A stretch of DNA of 5,717 bases, taken from NCBI GenBank assembly GCA_030428695.1, contig JAUIEM010000509.1, forward strand, positions 1 to 5,717, written 5' to 3'. The notes beneath the pieces were generated by a model. The model was given only the letters and a program-made list of their open reading frames with translations, was not told the origin of the DNA and ran no database searches. The DNA comes from a bacterium. GTDB lineage: Bacteria > Planctomycetota > J058 > JAJDCP01. Shown here in pieces: positions 1 through 5,717 of the stretch (the first letter of the stretch is position 1; every line of letters begins with the position of its first letter). Position numbers and translations under genes: made by a program.

Positions 1-10
1 GATCGGTCGA

Positions 11-1552
11 ATGATCGGGGACTATCAGATCGTCTCCATGCTCGGCGAAGGCGGCATGGGTGTCGTCTTCAAGGGTGTCCACGCGACGCTCCGGCAGCCC
101 GTCGCGATCAAGATGCTGCAACCCGAGCTGCTGAAGAACGAGAGCGTACGCAGCCGTTTCGTGCGCGAAGCTCAGGCGTTGGCCCGCCTCAACCACCCGA
201 ACATGGTGAGCCTGTACAACTTCATCGACACCGATGACGGTTGCTTCATCATCATGGAGTTCACCGAGGGCAAGGACATCGAGGTCCACATGGAGGAGAC
301 CGGGCTGATCACGCCCGAGGTCTGCTGCGAGTGGTTCGAGCAGATCCTCGCCGCCATGGGCTACGCGCACAGCCTCAACATCATCCACCGCGACATCAAG
401 CCGAGCAACATCATGGTGACCACCGCCGGTCCCGTGAAGGTGCTCGACTTCGGGACGGCGAAGCTGCTCGACGCGCCGGCCCTGACCAAGGCGGGCATGA
501 CCCTCGGCACCGTGATCTACATGTCGCCGGAGCAGCTGCTCGGGCGGCAGATCGACCAGCGCTCGGACATCTACTCGCTCGGCGTCACCCTGTACGAGAT
601 GTGCACCGGCCGCCTGCCGTTCGAGGATGCCCGCGAGATCGACCTGGTGCGCAAGATCGCCCGCGCCGACCCGACCCCGCCGACCGCCCACTACCCGTAT
701 CTGCCGAAGCCGCTCGAGGACATCATCCTCAAGGCGATGGCGAAGAAGCCCGAAGACCGCTACCAGACGGCCGAAGAGTTCGCCCATGCGATCCAGGGCT
801 TCCGGGCCGCGGCCGCGGGCGCGGCGGCGGCTCCCGCTATGCCACAGGCTCCCGCGACGACCGCGGCGCAGCCGATCCCGATGGCGCCCCCCGAGATGCA
901 GCAGCCGCCGATGGCGCCGCACGGCTCGGGTGAGGTTGCGACGCAGGCGCCCTCCGGTGGAGGTGGAGGCGGCGGATTGATGCTCGGTGTCGCAGCCGGA
1001 CTCCTTTTTGTCGGTGTGGGCGCAGGGCTCGGACTCTACTTCGGCGTCGGCAACGCGATCGTCGCCGGTGCGGTCGGTGGACTCTTCGTCCTGCTCGCGC
1101 TCGGTTGTGGCGTCGTCGGGCTGATGAAGATGGGCAAGGGCGGCGGTGGTTCGATGAACCAGACCAATCCCGGCCTCGCGCCGCCTCCGACCTTCCCGGC
1201 CCAGCCCCAGCCAGCCCCGCAGCAGCCTTACCCGCAGCAGACGCCCCCCGCGGGCGGTGCCGGCCATGGCTTCCTGTTCGTGATGGAAGGCAACGACAAG
1301 GGCCAGAGCTATCCGCTGGTGCCCGGTGGTGTGACCCTCGGCCGTGGCGAGCAGAACGGCGTGCCCCTCAACGACCCGGGCGTCTCGACCGTGCACGCCC
1401 AGGTCGTGCTCGAGGGCAACCAGTGGTTCCTGCGCGACCTCGGTAGCCGCAACGGGTGCTACGTCAACAACCAGAAGGTCACCCAGCAGCCGCTGAACAA
1501 CAAGGACATCATCGTCCTCGGCAACACGATGATGGTGATCAACCTCACCTGA
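11..1552 (+). CDS. Membrane-anchored Ser/Thr protein kinase with C-terminal FHA domain (5' end probably outside window)
   Basis: Eukaryotic-like (Hanks-type) Ser/Thr kinase that phosphorylates proteins at the cytoplasmic face of the membrane. Seen in the 513-residue reading: glycine loop GEGGMG at 12-17, ATP lysine K34 in VAIK, helix-C glutamate E53, catalytic HRDIKPSN at 126-133 (an RD kinase), DFG at 146-148, SPE at 172-174, and conserved D186 and R250. An Ala/Pro/Gln-rich linker (266-314) and a glycine run (315-322) lead to two hydrophobic segments (about 323-345 and 348-372). A second Pro/Gln linker follows, then an FHA domain (about 420-511) with GR at 444-445, S459, H462 and N481-G482, the usual phosphothreonine-binding positions. 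Kinase and FHA therefore lie on the same side of the membrane. The ATG at 11 has no Shine-Dalgarno, and the frame is open back to the window edge (I-G-R before the Met). Related kinases usually have several residues before this point, so the true start is probably upstream. The substrate is unknown. Confidence 0.94.
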   Translation: MIGDYQIVSMLGEGGMGVVFKGVHATLRQPVAIKMLQPELLKNESVRSRFVREAQALARLNHPNMVSLYNFIDTDDGCFIIMEFTEGKDIEVHMEETGLITPEVCCEWFEQILAAMGYAHSLNIIHRDIKPSNIMVTTAGPVKVLDFGTAKLLDAPALTKAGMTLGTVIYMSPEQLLGRQIDQRSDIYSLGVTLYEMCTGRLPFEDAREIDLVRKIARADPTPPTAHYPYLPKPLEDIILKAMAKKPEDRYQTAEEFAHAIQGFRAAAAGAAAAPAMPQAPATTAAQPIPMAPPEMQQPPMAPHGSGEVATQAPSGGGGGGGLMLGVAAGLLFVGVGAGLGLYFGVGNAIVAGAVGGLFVLLALGCGVVGLMKMGKGGGGSMNQTNPGLAPPPTFPAQPQPAPQQPYPQQTPPAGGAGHGFLFVMEGNDKGQSYPLVPGGVTLGRGEQNGVPLNDPGVSTVHAQVVLEGNQWFLRDLGSRNGCYVNNQKVTQQPLNNKDIIVLGNTMMVINLT

Positions 1553-1575
1553 TCTGCGCCGACCCCGAACACACG

Positions 1576-1605
1576 CGGCACCGCATTGCGGTGCCGTTCT
1601 TCGTT
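1576..1605 (+). terminator. Intrinsic terminator of the kinase gene
   Basis: A perfect 9-bp stem, CGGCACCGC (1576-1584) with GCGGTGCCG (1588-1596), closes a 3-nt loop ATT and is followed by the T-rich tail TTCTTCGTT. It begins 24 bases after the kinase stop codon. On the minus strand the same hairpin is followed by GTGTGTTCGG, so termination is expected only for plus-strand transcripts. Confidence 0.8.
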
Positions 1606-1674
1606 GTGGATGGGTCAGCACCTCGCTCGAAGCGGTGCGCCATGTGTCGTCGCGACCAGGCGGTGGAGGCGTCC

Positions 1675-1706
1675 GTCGGGGAGCACCGATCGTTGCCCTC
1701 CCCGAC
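1675..1706. repeat. 9-bp inverted repeat between the two terminators
   Basis: GTCGGGGAG (1675-1683) and CTCCCCGAC (1698-1706) are perfect reverse complements separated by 14 bases that include the palindrome CGATCG. Neither side has a T-tract, so it is not a standard intrinsic terminator. It lies in the convergent gap between the kinase and the minus-strand small gene. It could be a back-up transcription barrier or a protein-binding palindrome; no function is shown. Confidence 0.45.
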
Positions 1707-1729
1707 AACGCTCGTTACAGAGCCCCCCC

Positions 1730-1760
1730 AAGAAAGAGGCCCCCCCTGCGGGGAGGCCTC
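1730..1760 (-). terminator. Intrinsic terminator of the 97-codon minus-strand gene
   Basis: Read on the minus strand, GAGGCC, U, CCCC, loop GCA, GGGG, G, GGCCUC forms an 11-bp stem with one internal U-G wobble, followed directly by UUUCUU. On the plus strand the same position is a C-A mismatch and no T-tract follows, so the structure is directional. It begins 71 bases past the stop of the small minus-strand gene. This supports the reality and orientation of that transcript. Confidence 0.75.
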
Positions 1761-1831
1761 GGCGCACCTTCCGACCGGAAGGGCATGGACGGCGCTGTGG
1801 GGGCGCCGCAAGAGGTGATAGCAGGCGCGGC

Positions 1832-2125
1832 TCAGGCGGATCGCTGGCCGCGCTGCTCGCGCATAAAGTCAGGGCACGGGCGACGCTTCCAGGCCCACCG
1901 GTACCCCGGGGACTTCAGGCTCGGCTCCGAAATCTCCAGGCGTCCGAGCTCGTCGTGGGTGCCGTCGCCTTCGGGGGCGTCGACGTCGAGCACGGCGTCC
2001 GTGATCACGGGGACGAGGGCGCCGCGGAGCTGCCTGAGGTGCCGACCGAACACGGGCTGCCGCACGCGCACGGGGACACCACGGAGGGTCCGGACTTCCG
2101 GGCGGGTAACGTCGAAGAGTGCCAT
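1832..2125 (-). CDS. 97-residue protein of unknown function downstream of tRNA-like elements
   Basis: I do not recognise the family. The predicted protein starts MALFDVTRPEVRTLRGVPVR. Its first 36 residues are arginine-rich (8 Arg). A middle stretch (about 43-63) is acidic (DAVLDVDAPEGDGTHDEL), and the C-terminus is again basic with WAWKRRPCP near 77-85. No signal peptide or membrane helix is visible, so it is probably cytoplasmic; the basic ends would suit nucleic-acid contact, but that is inference. Support for a real gene: third codon positions are overwhelmingly G or C, a GGAGG Shine-Dalgarno (2134-2138) lies 8 bases before the ATG, and a U-tailed minus-strand terminator follows 71 bases after the stop. 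The frame stays open upstream to 2305, and an in-frame ATG lies at 2140, but the longer readings would run through the Shine-Dalgarno and the tRNA-like element, so 2125 is chosen. Confidence 0.68.
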   Translation of the reverse strand: MALFDVTRPEVRTLRGVPVRVRQPVFGRHLRQLRGALVPVITDAVLDVDAPEGDGTHDELGRLEISEPSLKSPGYRWAWKRRPCPDFMREQRGQRSA

Positions 2126-2133
2126 GACATCTT

Positions 2134-2138
2134 CCTCC
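2134..2138 (-). promoter_or_regulatory. Shine-Dalgarno fixing the start of the 97-codon gene
   Basis: GGAGG on the minus strand, 8 bases before the ATG at 2125. It lies inside the alternative reading that starts at 2140, and so argues for the shorter protein. Confidence 0.7.
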
Positions 2139-2170
2139 ATCTCTCTTGCCTGCCCGCGCACATCCTCGGC

Positions 2171-2199
2171 TCCGGCGCGCGCGCGGGGACCGCGCCGGA
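2171..2199 (-). promoter_or_regulatory. GC-rich hairpin in the leader of the 97-codon gene
   Basis: TCCGGCGCG (2171-2179) and CGCGCCGGA (2191-2199) are perfect 9-bp reverse complements around an 11-base loop. On the minus-strand transcript the hairpin lies between the last tRNA-like element (ending at 2230) and the Shine-Dalgarno at 2134-2138. There is no U-tract. It may separate or stabilise processed halves of the transcript, or simply be a structured leader. Confidence 0.45.
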
Positions 2200-2229
2200 C
2201 GTCTGTTTCACAAGGGGGAGCGAAGCGGA

Positions 2230-2296
2230 ACCTCCGGGAGGAATCGAACCTCCGACCTGCGGCCTGAGCCGCTGTTCTCCACTGAACTTCGGCGTG
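2230..2296 (-). ncRNA. tRNA-like element A: intact T and D arms, anticodon arm reduced to a tetraloop
   Basis: Read on the minus strand (67 nt). The T arm is perfect: GGAGG / TTCGATT / CCTCC (2253-2237). The D arm is perfect: GTTC / AGTGGA / GAAC (2287-2274), with A14, G18-G19 and A21 kept. One base later comes the arm in the anticodon position: 5-bp GCGGC/GCCGC with a 4-nt loop TCAG (2272-2259), three bases short of a 7-nt loop, so no anticodon can be presented. A canonical 5-nt variable region AGGTC follows. The acceptor is poor: CACGCCG against CGGAGGT gives about four pairs of seven, and position 8 is A instead of U. No CCA is encoded. It is a tRNA by shape of the upper half only; it could be a pseudogene or a tRNA mimic. 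Confidence 0.6.
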
Positions 2297-2312
2297 CTGA
2301 CACACGACGATT

Positions 2313-2333
2313 CCGGTCCACCATCCCTACCGG
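2313..2333 (-). other. Hairpin between tRNA-like elements B and A
   Basis: CCGGT/ACCGG forms a 5-bp stem around an 11-nt loop, AGGGATGGTGG on the minus strand. It occupies most of the 45-base spacer between the two tRNA-like elements. Purpose unknown; a short stem of this kind can arise by chance in GC-rich DNA. Confidence 0.3.
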
Positions 2334-2341
2334 CGTAGAGA

Positions 2342-2403
2342 TCTCCCGATGGGAATCGAACCCATACACCAGCCGACTGGTTCTTCCATTGAGCTACAGG
2401 AGA
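2342..2403 (-). ncRNA. tRNA-like element B (tRNA-Asn-like) lacking an anticodon loop
   Basis: Read on the minus strand (62 nt, about 11 shorter than a normal tRNA). The acceptor is a full 7 bp (TCTCCTG with CGGGAGA, one T-G wobble). The T arm is perfect: ATGGG / TTCGATT / CCCAT (2365-2349). The elbow residues U8, A14, G18-G19, A21, U54-U55-C56 and A58 are all kept. In the middle, where a 17-nt anticodon arm belongs, only ACCAG-TCGG-CTGGT (2381-2368) is found: a 5-bp stem with a 4-nt loop that shares two bases with the D stem (GCTC/GAAC, itself with one mismatch). From memory, sequence around the acceptor, D arm and CAGTCGGCTG resembles bacterial tRNA-Asn, as if about ten bases including the GTT anticodon were lost. 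No CCA is encoded. It cannot decode; it may be a pseudogene or a non-decoding tRNA mimic still fit for RNase P, RNase Z or CCA addition. Confidence 0.65.
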
Positions 2404-2412
2404 CCGGGCTAC

Positions 2413-2425
2413 ACCGAAGCGCGGT
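2413..2425. other. Small hairpin upstream of tRNA-like element B
   Basis: ACCG (2413-2416) pairs with CGGT (2422-2425) around a 5-nt loop, 9 bases beyond the 5' end of element B on the minus strand. Short enough to be chance. Confidence 0.2.
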
Positions 2426-2453
2426 ACCGTTCATCTGGTCCGCTGCCGGGTGC

Positions 2454-2530
2454 GTGCAACTTGCACTCTCGGCCGCTCCCCATGATCCTCAACAGGAAAT
2501 GGGCAACCTCTTCCATTAGGTTTCCTTCCT
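2454..2530 (-). ncRNA. tRNA-like element C, degenerate: D-arm-like and expanded anticodon-arm-like hairpins
   Basis: Read on the minus strand. A D-arm-like hairpin AACCT / AATGGAAG / AGGTT (2522-2505) keeps the G-G pair of the D loop and shares the 9-mer AATGGAAGA with element B. One base later a 5-bp stem CCCAT/ATGGG (2503-2479) encloses 15 nt; inside, TCCT and AGGA can pair again around GTTG. A TTCCT string at the start of this loop is where a U33 and CCU anticodon would sit. In place of a T arm there is only GTGCA-AGT-TGCAC (2466-2454), with no TTCNA loop. No acceptor pairing was found. It is either an eroded tRNA or an unrelated structured leader; the outer limits are approximate. Confidence 0.35.
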
Positions 2531-2560
2531 GGTCTGCGGATACACGTGTGTAGACATGAT

Positions 2561-2582
2561 TCAGGCACCGGCCGGCGCCTGA
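2561..2582 (-). other. Hairpin at the head of the tRNA-like region
   Basis: On the minus strand TCAGGCGCC / GGCC / GGTGCCTGA forms a 9-bp stem that includes one G-U wobble. On the plus strand the same position is an A-C mismatch, so the structure favours minus-strand RNA. It is followed by AATCATG rather than a U-tract, so it is a leader hairpin or a factor-dependent transcript end for ycaQ, not a standard terminator. Confidence 0.4.
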
Positions 2583-2596
2583 GGGGGGGCGCGGCT

Positions 2597-2624
2597 AAGC
2601 TAGAGGCAGGTCCTGAAAAGGCAA
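2597..2624 (-). promoter_or_regulatory. Weak sigma70-like promoter candidate for the tRNA-like / 97-codon unit
   Basis: On the minus strand TTGCCT (2624-2619) and TAGCTT (2602-2597) are separated by 16 bases. The -35 matches TTGACA at four of six positions and the -10 matches TATAAT at only three of six. Transcription would begin near 2590 and run through the hairpin at 2561-2582 and all three tRNA-like elements. Matches of this quality occur by chance. Confidence 0.22.
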
Positions 2625-2670
2625 GTCTCGCCGCGTTTCCATAGTCTCTCGTTCGCGAAGTGTGTACGTT

Positions 2671-2690
2671 GGAGCCGTTCCCACGGCTCC
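2671..2690. other. Perfect 8-bp hairpin downstream of ycaQ
   Basis: GGAGCCGT (2671-2678) and ACGGCTCC (2683-2690) pair perfectly around a 4-base loop, 45 bases past the ycaQ stop on the minus strand. No T-tract follows on either strand. It is the best candidate for the 3' end of the sucCD-ycaQ transcript (stabilising stem or factor-dependent end). Without a U-tail, read-through into the tRNA-like region is possible. Confidence 0.45.
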
Positions 2691-2735
2691 CGATGCAACG
2701 ATAGCCGCGGGAAATGGCGATGCAAGCGCGTTTCC

Positions 2736-3850
2736 TCAGCTTTTTTTCATCTGGAAGCGCGACAGATCGTCCAGGGCCTGCTTCCAGGCGGCTTCGTCAA
2801 AGGCTGCCCCCGGCTCTTTCCACAGCGCTTCGACCTCGACGCGGTCACCCTCGCGGCGGCCTTCGAAGCGGCCGACGAGCGCCCCCCGGTGCAGCAGGGG
2901 GCAGACATAGTAGCCCCAGCGGCGCTTCGCGGGCGGCTTGTAGACCTCCCACAGGTACTCGAAGCCGAACACCTGCAGGACCAGCTTGCGATCCCACAGG
3001 AGCGGGTCGAGGGGGCCGAGCACGCGCATCTGGCCGTCGTCCTCCGGGAACTCCCGGGCGCGGAACCCCGCGGGGGCGAGGTAGCGCCGCCGCGAGCCCT
3101 CGATGCAGACCTCCTCGAACACCCCCTCGTCGACCATCCGCTGCGCCAGTCCGTCCCGGCGCGCCGCGTCGAGCAGCGACCAGTGGGGACCGGAGGCGAG
3201 CGCGAACAGCCCCGCCGCCTCGACCCGCTCGCGCAGGGCGAAGCGCGCGAAGTCGGGAGCCGGCGCCGCGGCGGCCGCGCCGAGCACGCGCTCCGGCAGG
3301 TCGTAGCGCTTGCCGGGCCCGGCCCGGGCGCAGACGACCAGGGCGCAGCGCCGCCACAGCCACTCGAGGGCGAGCTGTGAGCCGTGCCAGGTGTCGCGGG
3401 ACCACGGGTGTGCGTCGCGGAAGACCTTGCCGCGCAGGGTCAGGTCCCGGCGCGCCAGCGGCCCGCGTTCCCGCACCTCGGCCAGCACCGCGGCGACGAC
3501 CTCGGGCGTGGGCTGAGGGTGGCGGCGGAAAGGCCAGGGCAGCGAGTCGCAGTGGGAGCGGTAGGCGGGGAAGGCCGAGGCGGGGAGGATGCAGCGCTCT
3601 TTGGCGAAGTGCTCGAAGGCGTCGCCAGGAAACAGCGCGTAGACGTCCCCCCGCCGGGCGTCGGCGACCCGGGCGTGGACGACCAGGTCGGGGTTGGTGC
3701 CGACACGGTCGAGGGGGTCGAGCTGGATGCAGCGCAGCGCCGCGAGGGTCGCGCGGATCGCCGCGTGCCCCCCGCGGCGCCGTCGCCGCAGGCCGAGCTG
3801 GCCGGTCAGGTAGGAGCGGGCCTCCGCTTTGGACAGAGGCGCCGGAGGGC

Positions 3851-3854
<4 letters not shown>
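2736..3854 (-). CDS. ycaQ: YcaQ-type winged-helix DNA glycosylase (interstrand-crosslink repair family)
   Basis: Member of the winged-helix family of E. coli YcaQ and Streptomyces AlkZ, monofunctional glycosylases that excise bulky N-alkylated bases and unhook interstrand crosslinks. In the 372-residue reading the catalytic Q-x-D motif is present as Q44-L-D46 ([10 protein letters not shown]), matching the YcaQ branch rather than the Q-x-Q of AlkZ. Further matches, recalled from E. coli YcaQ, are the FAKERCILP region (about 83-91), LDPLLWDRK (282-290) and the C-terminal block [14 protein letters not shown] ... [11 protein letters not shown] (304-330). Length is slightly under the roughly 400 residues of the E. 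coli protein. The start is taken as TTG at 3854: it overlaps the sucD stop (TTGA), has AAGG 7 bases upstream, and no ATG or GTG lies near the conserved N-terminus ([10 protein letters not shown]). This predicts translational coupling to sucD. The stop is TGA at 2736-2738. Lesion specificity is unknown. Confidence 0.88.
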
Positions 3855-4720
<866 letters not shown>

Positions 4721-4730
4721 GGCTGTCCCC
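4721..4730 (-). promoter_or_regulatory. sucC-sucD junction and sucD ribosome-binding site
   Basis: The 10-base gap reads GGGGACAGCC on the minus strand. Together with the preceding TAG it gives AGGGGGA, 5 bases before the sucD ATG, a usable Shine-Dalgarno. The tight spacing supports co-transcription and joint translation of the two subunits. Confidence 0.7.

Positions 4731-5717
<987 letters not shown>

Noticed and set aside
1545..1811. 88-codon minus-strand frame over the intergenic region
   Set aside because: It crosses both terminators and the inverted repeat, has no Shine-Dalgarno evidence and overlaps the 3' end of the kinase gene.
1832..2305. A 157-residue version of the small minus-strand protein
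   Set aside because: The extra 60 N-terminal residues run through tRNA-like element A and the leader hairpin, and the GGAGG Shine-Dalgarno supports the start at 2125.
2342..2403. Calling element B a normal tRNA-Asn gene
   Set aside because: The acceptor, D-arm sequence and T arm resemble tRNA-Asn, but the element is 62 nt long and the GTT anticodon and the 7-nt loop are absent.
2230..2403. tRNA-type attachment site of an integrated element
   Set aside because: No integrase, no direct repeat of a tRNA 3' end and no phage gene is visible; both elements are complete at the T arm rather than cut there.
2230..2540. CRISPR array or simple repeat array
   Set aside because: The elements share only short tRNA-type motifs (such as a 9-mer and the T loop) and differ in length and spacing; there are no regular repeats with unique spacers.
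2552..2561. ACACGTGT-type palindrome (plus-strand TACACGTGTGTA) as an operator
   Set aside because: An 8-bp palindrome of this size is common by chance, and nothing nearby points to a regulator.

Overview
The window comes from a GC-rich bacterial chromosome. A membrane-anchored eukaryotic-like Ser/Thr kinase carrying an FHA domain, next to an ordinary ADP/GDP-forming sucCD pair, would fit Myxococcota or a similar signalling-rich phylum. The sequence alone does not fix the phylum.

Layout. (1) 11-1552, plus strand: Ser/Thr kinase, two-helix membrane hairpin and C-terminal FHA domain, followed by a clear intrinsic terminator. It probably starts just upstream of the window. (2) 1730-2600, minus strand: a compact unit that converges on the kinase. 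It holds, in transcription order, a weak promoter candidate, a hairpin, a degenerate tRNA-like element, two better-preserved tRNA-like elements whose anticodon arms are reduced to tetraloop stubs, a GC-rich leader hairpin, a 97-codon unrecognised gene with a strong Shine-Dalgarno, and a U-tailed terminator. (3) 2736-5717, minus strand: sucC (5' end beyond the window), sucD and a YcaQ-type DNA glycosylase whose TTG start overlaps the sucD stop, so it is probably translated by coupling.

How the genes relate. SucC and SucD form succinyl-CoA synthetase of the TCA cycle. The YcaQ-like protein is a DNA-repair enzyme that shares their transcript by position only. The kinase is an independent signalling gene. 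The tRNA-like elements and the 97-residue protein lie on one strand between a hairpin and a terminator and may form one transcription unit.

The most unusual part is 2230-2540. The T arms are perfect, the D-loop and T-loop residues that build the tRNA elbow are kept, and one acceptor stem is a full 7 bp, yet no anticodon loop is possible in the two best elements. This is either a decaying tRNA array or a set of non-decoding tRNA mimics. No integrase, transposase, CRISPR array or rRNA was seen.
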